DNA of 64,000 nucleotides, taken from contig NZ_CP047650.1 in NCBI RefSeq assembly GCF_009906855.1, positions 186,001-250,000 on the forward strand, read 5' to 3'. Positions 32,866 to 41,445 of the stretch are shown piece after piece. A program made the translations under genes and the position numbers. Within the stretch, counting starts at the first letter, position 1; every line of letters begins with the position of its first letter. This stretch comes from Xylophilus rhododendri (GTDB lineage: Bacteria; Pseudomonadota; Gammaproteobacteria; Burkholderiales; Burkholderiaceae_C). Under the pieces are notes generated by a model. The model had not been told where the DNA came from. It saw only the letters and a program-made list of their open reading frames with translations, and made no database searches.

Positions 32866-34782
32866 ATGATCAATCTCTTCAACATCGTCCTGCGCCGGGG
32901 CGCCAAAGTGCTGCTCGACAAGGCCTCGGTCACCATGCAGCCCGGCGAAAAAGTCGGCCTCGTGGGCCGCAACGGCGCGGGCAAGTCCACCCTCTTCGCC
33001 CTGCTCAACGGCAGCCTGCACGAGGACGGCGGCGAGATGCAGATGCCCGCCCAGTGGCAAATGGCGCAGGTCGCGCAGAACATGCCGGAGACGGACGAGT
33101 CCGCCACCGACTTCGTGCTCGACGGCGACACCCGCCTGGCCGCGCTGCAGCAGGCCCTGAAGGTGGCCGAAGCCTCCGAAGACGGCATGGCCATCGCCCA
33201 TGCCTACACCGACCTGGCCGACGCCGGCGTATACGACGCGGTGCCGCGCGCACAGTCGCTGATCCAGGGCCTGGGTTTCCGGCCCGACCAGCTCGACTCG
33301 CCGGTCAACAGCTTCTCCGGCGGCTGGCGCATGCGCCTGCAGCTGGCGCGCGCGCTGATGTGCCCCTCGGACCTGCTGCTGCTTGACGAACCAACGAACC
33401 ACCTGGACCTGGACGCCCTGGTCTGGCTCGAAGGCTGGCTCAAGACCTATGCCGGCACCATGGTCGTCATCAGCCATGACCGCGAATTCCTGGACGCGGT
33501 GACCAACGTCACCGTGCACATCGAGCATGGCCGCCTGACCCGCTACGGCAGCAACTACAGCGGCTTCGAAACCCTGCGTGCCCAGCAGCTGGCGCTGCAG
33601 CAGAGCGCGTTTTCCAAGCAGCAGGACAAGGTCGCCCACCTGCAGAAGTTCATCAGCCGCTTCAAGGCCCAGGCCAGCAAGGCCAAGCAGGCGCAAAGCC
33701 GGGTCAAGGCGCTGGAGCGCATGGAGAAGATCGCGCCGGTGCTGGCCGAGGCCGACTTCACCTTCGAATTCCGCACGCCGGGCAACATCCCCAACCCGAT
33801 GCTGTCGATCACCGATGCCAGCTTCGGCTACCCCGGCGAGGACGGCGCACCGCCCACCGTCATCCTGAACAACGTCAGCAAGTCGGTGCTGGCCGGCCAG
33901 CGCATCGGCATCCTGGGCGCAAACGGCCAGGGCAAGTCCACCTTCATCAAGACGGTGGCCAAGGACCTGGGCGCCATCGCCGGCACCATCACCGAAGGCA
34001 AGGGCCTGCGCATCGGCTACTTCGCCCAGCAGGAACTCGACGTGCTGCGGCCGGACGACAACCCGCTGCAGCACATGATCCGCCTGGCCCGCGAACTGGG
34101 CGCAGACGCCAAGGAGCCTTCCCGCGAGCAGGACCTGCGCAGCTATCTGGGCAGCTTCAACTTCGGCGGCGAGATGGTGCTGCAGCCGGTGGGCACCATG
34201 AGCGGCGGCGAAAAGGCCCGGCTGGTGCTGGCCATGATGGTCTGGCAGCGCCCCAACCTGCTGCTGCTGGACGAGCCCACCAACCACCTGGACCTGGCCA
34301 CGCGCGAGGCGCTGGCCATGGCGCTCAACGGCTTCGAGGGCACGCTGATGCTGGTCTCGCACGACCGGGCGCTGCTGCGTTCGGTGTGCGAGGAGTTCTG
34401 GATGGTGGGCCGCGGCAAGGTCGCGCCCTTCGACGGCGACCTGGACGAATACCAGCGCTATCTGCTGGACGAGGCCAAGCGCCAGCGCGAGCTGGCCAAG
34501 GCGGCGGCCGCTGCGCCTGCGCCCGCACCGGCTCCTGTCGCGGCCGCGCCCAAGCCTGCCGGGCAGATCAAGCCGCTGCAGAAGGAGCTGGCCACGGTGG
34601 AGGCGCGTATCGCGGCCATCAGCGTGGAGAAGACTCCGCTCGAAGAGCGGCTGCAGAAGAATCCGGCGGCTTCGGAGATTGCTGAATTGGGGCGCAAGCT
34701 GAAGGCGCTGGGGGATGAGGCTGCTGCGCTGGACGAGCGGTGGTTGGAGCTCAGCTCGCGCATCGAGGAACTGAGCGCCTGA
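32866..34782 (+). CDS. ABC-F family ATPase (YheS/Uup-like)
   Basis: 638 residues with two ATP-binding cassettes. The first has GRNGAGKST, signature FSGGWRMRLQ and LLLDEPTNHLD; the second has GANGQGKST, MSGGEKARL and LLLDEPTNHLDL. The inter-domain linker carries the ABC-F helical insert (FISRFKAQASKAKQAQSR). There are no membrane segments, so it acts on ribosomes as a translation factor or resistance-type protein. The C-terminal extension is Ala/Pro-rich then coiled-coil. The last 126 bases are duplicated at 38562-38687. They also use less GC-biased codons than the rest of the gene, hinting that the 3' end has been exchanged. Confidence 0.93.
   Translation: MINLFNIVLRRGAKVLLDKASVTMQPGEKVGLVGRNGAGKSTLFALLNGSLHEDGGEMQMPAQWQMAQVAQNMPETDESATDFVLDGDTRLAALQQALKVAEASEDGMAIAHAYTDLADAGVYDAVPRAQSLIQGLGFRPDQLDSPVNSFSGGWRMRLQLARALMCPSDLLLLDEPTNHLDLDALVWLEGWLKTYAGTMVVISHDREFLDAVTNVTVHIEHGRLTRYGSNYSGFETLRAQQLALQQSAFSKQQDKVAHLQKFISRFKAQASKAKQAQSRVKALERMEKIAPVLAEADFTFEFRTPGNIPNPMLSITDASFGYPGEDGAPPTVILNNVSKSVLAGQRIGILGANGQGKSTFIKTVAKDLGAIAGTITEGKGLRIGYFAQQELDVLRPDDNPLQHMIRLARELGADAKEPSREQDLRSYLGSFNFGGEMVLQPVGTMSGGEKARLVLAMMVWQRPNLLLLDEPTNHLDLATREALAMALNGFEGTLMLVSHDRALLRSVCEEFWMVGRGKVAPFDGDLDEYQRYLLDEAKRQRELAKAAAAAPAPAPAPVAAAPKPAGQIKPLQKELATVEARIAAISVEKTPLEERLQKNPAASEIAELGRKLKALGDEAAALDERWLELSSRIEELSA
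34657..34782 (+). repeat. 126-bp direct repeat, copy 1 (3' end of the ABC-F gene)
   Basis: The final 126 bases of the ABC-F gene including its stop are repeated at 38562-38687 in the same orientation, with six mismatches and no gaps by direct comparison. The copies bracket 3,779 bases of accessory DNA. Confidence 0.95.
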
Positions 34783-34803
34783 GGCGGCGCAATTCCGCGC
34801 ACT

Positions 34804-34944
34804 TCAGGCAGCGGGCCGCTTCTGCCGGATGCCGGCTTCGTCGAACCGGATTCCGGCAGAACCCGGCAGGGCATTCAGCTCGGCAACCATTGCGGTAACG
34901 TGCGCGGCATGCTCGCCCTGCGACCAGAAATCGCCCAGATCCAT
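34804..34944 (-). CDS. Possible 46-aa ORF downstream of the protease
   Basis: This follows the protease stop in the same frame: TGA TAA, then nine more sense codons before an ATG at 34944, then open to 34804. It reads MDLGDFWSQGEHAAHVTAMV and ends GIRQKRPAA. No ribosome site is obvious. It may be a small partner gene, or the remaining 3' end of a gene lost when the island formed. No function is proposed. Confidence 0.3.
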   Translation of the reverse strand: MDLGDFWSQGEHAAHVTAMVAELNALPGSAGIRFDEAGIRQKRPAA

Positions 34945-34983
34945 GCCGACGGCGGCCAGGGCTTTTTCCAGTGAAGTCCGTTA

Positions 34984-37932
34984 TCAGCCGCCGGCGAGAT
35001 TGCGGATCAGGCTGTAGATCTGGTGGGTGATGCGGCGCGTCCAGTTGAATTCGACACCCTGGAAGGAGCCGGTGAACAGTCCGATGGCGGTGTAGTCGTC
35101 CGCCAGATAGACCGGCGCGCCGCTCTGCCCCTTGGTTCCGTCGATATCCACCCGGAACTGGTCCGGCGCCGAAGTCAGCACCTGCTCCTCGCTGAGCCAC
35201 AAGGTGCCGGTGACATTGGCGTTCTCGACCACGCCGGGATAGCCGGCCATGGACGCCCTGGCTCCGGCAAAGGCATCGACCTCGGGACTCCACTCCACGC
35301 CCATCCAGCCGGTCTGTTGGCCGATCGGATCCTGCAGGCGCAGGATCGCCCAGTCGTAAATCTGCGTGGACCTTCCCGCCTTGCCTTCATCGACGAAGGT
35401 CTGGTCGAGCCACACCTGCTTCATCTGGCTGCGGGTGGACGGCTCGACCGTTCCGTCGGCGCCTGCATAGAAGGTTATGTCGAAAGACCAGCGTTTGTAG
35501 GTCAGGTCGAAAACCACGTGCGCCGCCGTCACGATCAGGTCGGGCGCCACCAGCCAGCCGGTGGCGGTCTTCATCAGCTTCACCCCTTCGTCGTTCATGA
35601 CGTAGGCGCTCAACAGCCCGATGCAGCGGTAGGGGAAGGTCTTGGTGTTCTTGATCTGGATCCGCCCTTCGGTACCGATGACGCCTTCCCGCCGCATGCG
35701 GTGCCCGATCTCCACCCCGGTGCCCATGGAACCGGGTCGGGCGCCGCTGAAGAATTCATTGCGCAGTTCCAGGTGGCCGCGCTCCACGATGTTCGCCACG
35801 GTGTTGGGGGCGCCCCCCTGGATGGGGAAGCTGGTAATCGACGGTACGAGGTGCACCGAAGTCATCGACACCACGAGCGTGCAGGCGGTCGAATTCCGTA
35901 CCGCGTTGAGTACCGGATCCCGGTAGGCCGCCCTGAATACCAGATCGATGGTGTCGGGGCTGATCCCCGAGATCCACAGATCCTTGCTGGCGGTTCCGGA
36001 AAATCTCAGCCTGGCCAGCACCGGGTTCGGCGATGGGCCGGCTCCGTCGTCGAGGTCATGCCAGTGTCCGCTCGAGTCGCTGGCCACCTGGCACTGCCAT
36101 TTGATTTCCATGGTGTCCGGACCCCACCCCTCCGAGCGGATATAAGCCACACCCGTGTTCTTGCTCACCGTGAGGCTCGCCGGAGTCATCACGGGATCCA
36201 CGGTAATATCGGTGATGGGCTGATCGACGAGTATCTTCATCACATGGGTGTGATTGCGCACGCCATTGTTGTTGTATTCGCTGCTGACACGCACCCACAT
36301 ATTGCCGGGCGGAATTATTTCACCCTTGATGGGGGTGTATTTATTATCCGATACCTCCACGCGGGCAGGGCCTACATTCAGGTAACCCGACGCGCTTTGC
36401 TGAAACGGATACCAATCCGCACCTTCCGTGAAAGAATATTCGTAGCTGCGCATCGAGGTGCCTGCGGTGGCACCGCCGGAAACCACGATGCTTTGCCCTG
36501 CCGACACACGCACATTCATGATCGTGCTGATCATTTTTTCAGGGTCTCCGGGCGGCGAGCCAAATACCACGATCTTGTCGCCCGCGGTCGTGCCCAGGAC
36601 TTCCATCTTGAGTATATAGGCTGTGGTGGTTTGCCTGAAGGCGCCGCTGATTTTCAACCACATGGTCTTCGGCGGCCGGATGATGCCGGTGATCGTGTAT
36701 GTGGAACCGCGGCCGGTAATTCCGCCTTCGTCGTATTGAAAGTCGTCGAGCCAGACGATGCCCGACGCGCTTTCATCGAAGAAGTGCCAGTTGGACCCGT
36801 CGAATGAAAAATGCGCTATCGCGTTATCCAGGGCATTGAGGGTGCGCCGCTCGTGCGCATTCAGGCGCACGGCCATGCCGGCATGCAGGCGAACCGTGGA
36901 TTCGACATGTTCGTGCGATGTGAAATCCGTGGCACCGAGCGACACATCCATGTATTGCTCGGGAATCATGCGCTTTACCCACAGCCAGAACGGTACTGTC
37001 GGGTCCCTGTCCAATGCCCGCGTGAGCGTGTTTCGGAGGATGACCGCCCGGTACCGGTCCAGATGGGATTCGGGCCGGGTAGCGCCTCCGCAAACCACCA
37101 GGCGATGGGTATCGACCCCCATGTGGCACTCGTCCGCCACGACCTTTGTCCAAAGTTCGGTTTCGCCTGCTGGCTGGTATTCCCATTCGATGCGGTCGCC
37201 AAAGCGTAGATAGGTGTTGGCGACGGTAAAAATCGCCCTTCCGTACGGCATTGCAGTGACTTCTTCCAGATGCTGATCGGGAGGCCGGCTCGCATCGGCG
37301 GGCAGCAGGATGATGCCCGCGGGTTCGGTTTCCACCGTCCTGCCATCGGGTAGAGAGAAAACCGCCTTGTATTCGCAGCAGTGGCCTACCGCGCCCTGGC
37401 CAACCCTGACGGTTCGTGTCCGGGTTCCTACCTGGGATCCCACCACTTCACTCATGCTGCGCCAGCCTCCTCCGTCGTTGCGGTTGCGGTGCCATTGCAC
37501 CGTGCAATCCCGGACATTGATTCCCGCGTGGAATGTGGCGAAGCCCCGATCGTCTTCGTAAATCGACGCATGGGCGGGATGGGTGACCTGTATTCGATCG
37601 GTCACCGTCAGGACGGCCAGATCCGTAACCTCCTGGTATTCCGAGGGGTGGGACACGGAATGGTCACGCCATTTGAATTTGGCGCACACCTGCAACCCGT
37701 TGCGCTCGGCACTGGCTCTCACCTTCAGAGTACGGGTGCGGGTGCCGACGAAATCCTCGCTCTCTGCGAGGTCGATGATTTCCCTGATGCCATCGGTTCT
37801 CGTATGGACGTATTGCCAGACCACCGAGGCATCCTCGATATCGATATCGACCATGAAAAATGCCAAATCATTCAGAAAAGCGGTGCAGCTGTCCGGCTGC
37901 GCGATGCGGGGATGCGTAAGAGATGAAGACAT
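34984..37932 (-). CDS. Large multidomain protein with C-terminal trypsin-like serine protease domain
   Basis: 982 residues. The ATG at 37932 is chosen because GGAG stands eight bases before it. No Sec or Tat signal is evident. Residues ~1-700 look like a string of beta-rich, immunoglobulin-like modules; the phrase VGTRTRT occurs twice in the N-terminal part in equivalent positions. From about 770 a chymotrypsin-fold protease is visible: GWLVAPDLIVTAAHVVF (catalytic His), YDWAILRLQDP (Asp), and GTKGQSGAPVYLADDYTAIG (Ser). Base composition is clearly lower in GC than its neighbours, and codon choice differs. It lies within the segment bounded by the 126-bp direct repeats, so it is probably acquired. 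The target and export route are unknown. Confidence 0.8.
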   Translation of the reverse strand: MSSSLTHPRIAQPDSCTAFLNDLAFFMVDIDIEDASVVWQYVHTRTDGIREIIDLAESEDFVGTRTRTLKVRASAERNGLQVCAKFKWRDHSVSHPSEYQEVTDLAVLTVTDRIQVTHPAHASIYEDDRGFATFHAGINVRDCTVQWHRNRNDGGGWRSMSEVVGSQVGTRTRTVRVGQGAVGHCCEYKAVFSLPDGRTVETEPAGIILLPADASRPPDQHLEEVTAMPYGRAIFTVANTYLRFGDRIEWEYQPAGETELWTKVVADECHMGVDTHRLVVCGGATRPESHLDRYRAVILRNTLTRALDRDPTVPFWLWVKRMIPEQYMDVSLGATDFTSHEHVESTVRLHAGMAVRLNAHERRTLNALDNAIAHFSFDGSNWHFFDESASGIVWLDDFQYDEGGITGRGSTYTITGIIRPPKTMWLKISGAFRQTTTAYILKMEVLGTTAGDKIVVFGSPPGDPEKMISTIMNVRVSAGQSIVVSGGATAGTSMRSYEYSFTEGADWYPFQQSASGYLNVGPARVEVSDNKYTPIKGEIIPPGNMWVRVSSEYNNNGVRNHTHVMKILVDQPITDITVDPVMTPASLTVSKNTGVAYIRSEGWGPDTMEIKWQCQVASDSSGHWHDLDDGAGPSPNPVLARLRFSGTASKDLWISGISPDTIDLVFRAAYRDPVLNAVRNSTACTLVVSMTSVHLVPSITSFPIQGGAPNTVANIVERGHLELRNEFFSGARPGSMGTGVEIGHRMRREGVIGTEGRIQIKNTKTFPYRCIGLLSAYVMNDEGVKLMKTATGWLVAPDLIVTAAHVVFDLTYKRWSFDITFYAGADGTVEPSTRSQMKQVWLDQTFVDEGKAGRSTQIYDWAILRLQDPIGQQTGWMGVEWSPEVDAFAGARASMAGYPGVVENANVTGTLWLSEEQVLTSAPDQFRVDIDGTKGQSGAPVYLADDYTAIGLFTGSFQGVEFNWTRRITHQIYSLIRNLAGG

Positions 37933-38283
37933 TGCATAAACTCCAAAAATGTAAATGCGCACCATTGCCGAAGTGCATTGGGGTCTGTGGGCATCGACGC
38001 GTCAATAGTCCTATCGCCCTGTAATCGCCACCGGCGCACCTGGTCGTCAAGTGCATGGAATAAATCCTAGCGGTGCCTGCATCGCACTGACAAAAGGCAG
38101 AAAAAACCAGAATGCCGCTTTCACGGAAGCGGCATGATCGGCTGCGACACAAGCGCCGCGGGTGCCTGTCGGTCACTTGAAGCGCAGAGCTTCTTCGCGC
38201 CCATTGCCACGGCGTCGCACTGCCTGACCGCCGGCAGCGGATTCAGGTGCGCACGGGATGGGCGATCCTTCTTCAGCGCTTTT
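37933..38283. other. Intergenic region of the accessory island
   Basis: About 350 bases with no convincing gene on either strand. It holds the leader of the protease gene, a terminator hairpin (38101-38135), and sequence resembling neither the protease nor the genome average. A PIP box was looked for and not found here. Confidence 0.5.
38101..38135 (-). terminator. Rho-independent terminator (leftward transcripts)
   Basis: On the minus strand a 9-bp perfect stem (ATGCCGCTT/AAGCGGCAT with a 6-base loop) is followed, after four bases, by six T. It would end transcription coming from the erythromycin-esterase-like fragment before the protease gene. Confidence 0.65.
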
Positions 38284-38559
38284 TCAGAGTCCGCTCGGAT
38301 AGGTCTCGGCCGCTTCACCGCCCAGCGGGTCGGCGCCGGCATCGAGCGGCTGCAGCGCACGGGTGCGGTCGAGGTGGATGAAGCCGTCGAACTGGCGCGC
38401 CAGCGAGGTGCGGAGATAGTGGCTGTGGCGTTCGGTCTGCGGCCGGTAGATCACGCCGATGGCGCGTTGCAGCTGGCGCAGGGCGGGGTTGCCGCGCAGA
38501 TCGAGCAACAGGCTTTCGCGCCCCGTTCGGTGCAGCAGGTCGTCCCAACTGCCGGCGAG
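38284..38559 (-). pseudogene. C-terminal fragment of an erythromycin-esterase-like protein
   Basis: About 90 residues open up to the junction with the repeat at 38562. It reads SWDDLLHRTGRESLLLDLRG, then AIGVIYRPQTERHSHYL, LARQFDGFIHLDRTRALQPL, and ends ETYPSGL. These match the C-terminus of the erythromycin esterase/succinoglycan-biosynthesis-type family, where the IGVIYRPxTERxSHY and FDxxIHxDxTRAxxPL blocks are conserved. The remaining several hundred residues, including the catalytic part, are missing; the break falls at the edge of the duplicated ABC-F end. It is therefore a remnant without function. Confidence 0.7.
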
Positions 38560-38561
38560 GC

Positions 38562-38687
38562 AAGAATCCCGCGGCTTCGGAGATTGCTGAATTGGGGCGC
38601 AAGCTGAAGGCGCTGGGGGATGAGGCTGCTGCGCTGGAAGAGCGGTGGTTGGAGCTCAGCTCGCGGATCGAGGAGCTCAGTGCCTGA
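38562..38687 (+). repeat. 126-bp direct repeat, copy 2 (orphan 3' end of the ABC-F gene)
   Basis: This duplicates the 3' end of the ABC-F gene, including the stop codon, with 120 of 126 bases identical to 34657-34782. There is no upstream coding context, so it is a pseudo-fragment. It directly precedes the second large palindrome. Confidence 0.95.
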
Positions 38688-38763
38688 TCTTGGGTTTTTC
38701 TCCTTCGCGGAGGGCGGAGCTGGGGCTGCGCGCCCCAGACCGCGCTCACTTTCTTTGCTTCGC

Positions 38764-40047
38764 TGTTTAGACCGGGGACATGGGAAACACCCGTGCGGGG
38801 ACATAGGAAACACCTCGGCTCAATTGGAAGCGGTCGCCGCAGCGCTGTCCAGGCGCATGAAGCAGTGGTGGCTGAAGTAGATGTCATAGCAGCCGTCGTG
38901 CTCGGGATCGGGCCGGAAGGCCACCGGCAGGCGGTGCAGCGCGTGCGACAGGCGCAGCTTGTGGCCCTGGAACTTCACGAAGCCGTTCCAGCCCACGGTC
39001 ACGACGTGATCGTGCTCGGCGTATTCGATCTCCGGCAGCACCTGCGGCATGGCCCGCGGGCTCATGCGGTAGCGCTGTGCGGGTGTCTGCATGGCGATGC
39101 CTTCGTGCGGCCTCTCGTGGTTGTAGACAGCCCTCCAGCGGTCGAGCGCGTCCTGTGCATGGGCGAGGTTGTCGAAGGTCCTGCCGTTGAGCACCTCGGC
39201 CTTGAGCGAACGGTGGAAGCGCTCGAGCTTGCCGTTGGTCTGCGGGTGGTACGGCGCGCTGTGGCTGACGCGCATGCCCAGCCGGATGAACCAGATGTCG
39301 AGCCCGCTGAGGTGGCCCGATGCGCTCGGCACGCCCCAGGGCGCGCCGTTGTCGGCGTTGATGCGCGCGGGCAGCCCGTAGCGCTCGAAGACGGCCTGGA
39401 GCTGGCTCTGCACCGTGGCGCTGTCGGTCCTGGCGCAGGCGGCCGCGGCCAGGTTGAAGCGCGAGTGGTCGTCGAGCAAGGTCAGCGGGTTGCAGCGCCC
39501 GGCAGCGGTCTCGAAGTGGCCTTTGAAGTCGAGCTGCCACAGCGCGTTGGGATGCTCGTGCTCGAAGCGCTGCCAGGGCTGGCTGGCAGCGCTCGCCTCT
39601 TGAGGGATCAGGCCGTTGCGTCGCAGGATGTCGGTGACGGTGCTGGTGGCGGGCACCTCGCGGTGGCCGAGGTCCAGCAGCCTGCGGCAGATCTTGCGCG
39701 CGCCCCAGGCAGGATGCTTGCGCCGCATCGCCAGGACGGTCGACTGCATGTCCGCGGGCGTCTGCAGCGGGCTGTGTACGGGGCGCCTGGAGCGCTCCAC
39801 GAAGGCCGCCTGACCTTCCACTGCAAAACGCTTGAGCAGCGCATAGCCCGCCTTGGGCGTGATGTTGAAGCGCCGGCACAACTCGCGCCGATTAGCCCCT
39901 TCCTGCTGGGCCAGTTCCACGAACTCTTGCTTGGTGCTCATGAGGTCTCTCGGTTGCCAGGGCATGGGCTTCTCCTCGGCTTGTCTGCCGCACAGAAGTG
40001 TTTCCCATGTCCCCGCACACCCGTTTCCCATGTCCCCGGTCTGAACA
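38764..40047. mobile_element. IS481-family insertion sequence, 1,284 bp, complete
   Basis: The ends are inverted: TGTTTAGACCGGGGACATGG from 38764 and TGTTCAGACCGGGGACATGG read inward from 40047, each continuing GAAAC. Each end also has a second inner copy of GGGGACATGGGAAAC (38797-38811 with one change, and 40000-40014), likely transposase-binding sites. The element is flanked by CTTCGC on both sides (38758-38763 and 40048-40053), a 6-bp target duplication. It encodes one intact DDE transposase on the minus strand. Confidence 0.93.
38820..39965 (-). CDS. IS481-family transposase
   Basis: 381 residues. The ATG at 39965 follows AGGAG by eight bases (a second ATG lies eight codons on). An N-terminal helix-turn-helix (RRELCRRFNITPKAGYALLK) is followed by an rve-type catalytic core: first Asp in WQLDFKGHF, second Asp in INADNGAPWG, and Glu in HPQTNGKLERFHRSLKAEV. 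The frame is intact, so the element could be active. Confidence 0.95.
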   Translation of the reverse strand: MPWQPRDLMSTKQEFVELAQQEGANRRELCRRFNITPKAGYALLKRFAVEGQAAFVERSRRPVHSPLQTPADMQSTVLAMRRKHPAWGARKICRRLLDLGHREVPATSTVTDILRRNGLIPQEASAASQPWQRFEHEHPNALWQLDFKGHFETAAGRCNPLTLLDDHSRFNLAAAACARTDSATVQSQLQAVFERYGLPARINADNGAPWGVPSASGHLSGLDIWFIRLGMRVSHSAPYHPQTNGKLERFHRSLKAEVLNGRTFDNLAHAQDALDRWRAVYNHERPHEGIAMQTPAQRYRMSPRAMPQVLPEIEYAEHDHVVTVGWNGFVKFQGHKLRLSHALHRLPVAFRPDPEHDGCYDIYFSHHCFMRLDSAAATASN

Positions 40048-40739
40048 CTTCGCCAAAGAAAGTAAGCAAAGAAAGGCGACCCGACACCCGAGGCCCTTCG
40101 GGCACCGCTGCGGTACTCGCAAAGGCGGGGTCCACGACAACTCGCTACGCTGCGCTTCGCTCAAACAGGTCGTGGCCCTGATCCGCCTTTGCTCCGTTCC
40201 TCGCTCTCGGGCTCACGGGACCCGGGAGCGGGGACAGCGGCTGCTTCGCAGCGCAACGGGCCTTCGCTTCGCTCGGCCTCTGATTGAATAACCCGCCCTT
40301 TGTCATCGGCCGCATTTCAGTGGAGGCCGAGCGCAGCGAAGGCCCGTCGCCCTGCGAAGCAGTGGCTGTCCCCGCTCCCCGGGTCCCGTCTGCGGGTGAG
40401 CGAGGAGCGCAGCAAAAGCGGATCAGGGCCACGACCTGTTTGAGCGAAGCGAGTTGTCGTGGACCCCGCTTTTGCGAGCACCGCAGCGTGCCCCCTCCGC
40501 AGGAGGGGGACTCCCGCAGCCGGGTCGCCTTTCTTTGCTTACTTTCTTTGGCGAAGCAAAGAAAGTGAGCGCGGTCTGGGGCGCGCAGCCCCAGCCCCGC
40601 CCTCCGCGAAGGAGAAGCCCCCCGCAAGGACCACCCCCCCGGCTATACCAAGGCTCAATAGAGTTCCCCAGCCCCCATCCCTAGACTCCCGCCACGAGCC
40701 CCCCAAGGCACACCCCACCGCCCTCCATCAAGGACTGCC

Positions 40740-41375
40740 ATGAGAAGCTGGATGTCAGCCCCCACCGAAGCGCCCATCGCCGTCGCCGCCGCCCACCACG
40801 ACCCGCTGGTCCGCGCCGGCCTGGTCGCCATCCTGACGGCCGAGCACGGCTTCGTGGTCACCGAAGTGGTGGACGCCGCCGCCCTGCCGCAGACCGATGT
40901 GGCCGTGGCCGACTACGACACCGCCATGGCCCTGCTCGCGCAGACAACCATCCCCACCGGCCGCGGCAACACCCGCCCGCCCCGCGTGATGGTGCTCAGC
41001 CACCGCGACCGCGTCTCCGAGATCCGCCACGCGCTCGACCGCGGCGTGCACGGCTACCTGCTGATGGGCTGCGGCCTGGACCAGATGATGCTCGGCGTGC
41101 GCGCCCTGCACCGCGGCCAGCACCATCTGGACCCTTCCGCCGCCCAGCGTGTGGTGGAGAGCCTGCAGCACCAGCCGCTGACCAGCCGCGAGGCCGATGT
41201 GCTGCAGCTGATCGCCATCGGCCATGTCAACAAGGTGATCGCCAGCGAGCTGCACATCTCGGTGGGCACGGTGAAGGCGCATGTGAAGGCCATCCTCGCC
41301 AAGTTCGGCGCCAGGACCCGCACCGAGGCGGCAGCCATCGCGCAGCGGCGCGGGCTGGTCGCCGTGCCGTCCTGA
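40740..41375 (+). CDS. LuxR/NarL-type response regulator
   Basis: 211 residues. The N-terminal receiver-like domain is divergent: an Asp in VAVADYDTA occupies the phosphorylation position and a Ser-His (MVLSHRD) follows the next strand, but the acidic pocket at the N-terminus is weak (AAHHD). The C-terminal helix-turn-helix reads LTSREADVLQLIAIGHVNKV then LHISVGTVKAHVKAILAKFG, classic GerE type. AGGA precedes the ATG. No cognate kinase is adjacent on this strand, although a kinase cluster lies downstream on the other strand. A terminator follows. Confidence 0.88.
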   Translation: MRSWMSAPTEAPIAVAAAHHDPLVRAGLVAILTAEHGFVVTEVVDAAALPQTDVAVADYDTAMALLAQTTIPTGRGNTRPPRVMVLSHRDRVSEIRHALDRGVHGYLLMGCGLDQMMLGVRALHRGQHHLDPSAAQRVVESLQHQPLTSREADVLQLIAIGHVNKVIASELHISVGTVKAHVKAILAKFGARTRTEAAAIAQRRGLVAVPS

Positions 41376-41394
41376 AACGGCCTGGCGCGAACTT

Positions 41395-41422
41395 AAAAAA
41401 AAGCCGGCATCGCCGGCTTTTT
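41395..41422. terminator. Bidirectional rho-independent terminator
   Basis: A GCCGGC-ATC-GCCGGC hairpin is preceded by eight A and followed by five T. It sits between the converging LuxR-type regulator gene and the alpha/beta hydrolase gene and can serve both. Confidence 0.85.
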
Positions 41423-41445
41423 GCATGGGCGAACCCGGGGGCGCT

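Larger units (their letters stand above)
38698..40616. repeat. Second large palindrome, left arm split by the IS element
   Basis: The right arm is 40323-40616 (294 bases). Its inverted partner is 38698-38763 plus 40054-40280 (66 + 227 = 293 bases), i.e. the left arm with the IS and its target duplication removed. The inner loop is 42 bases. Outer ends pair as TTCTCCTTCGCGG against its complement. Arms are imperfect. Motifs such as CTTTCTTTG...CAAAGAAAG resemble those in the palindrome at 11.5-12.1 kb. No gene is convincing between 40048 and 40739. Confidence 0.85.

Noticed and set aside
35023..36807. 594-codon plus-strand open frame
   Set aside because: It is antisense to the protease gene, whose catalytic triad is clear on the minus strand; low-complexity His/Gly-rich composition indicates a shadow.
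37933..38060. Search for a PIP box upstream of the protease
   Set aside because: Only one CGAA occurs at the right place; no second half at the required spacing.
38121..38360. 79-codon minus-strand frame partly overlapping the Ere-like fragment
   Set aside because: No recognisable similarity, overlaps a terminator hairpin and the better-supported fragment.
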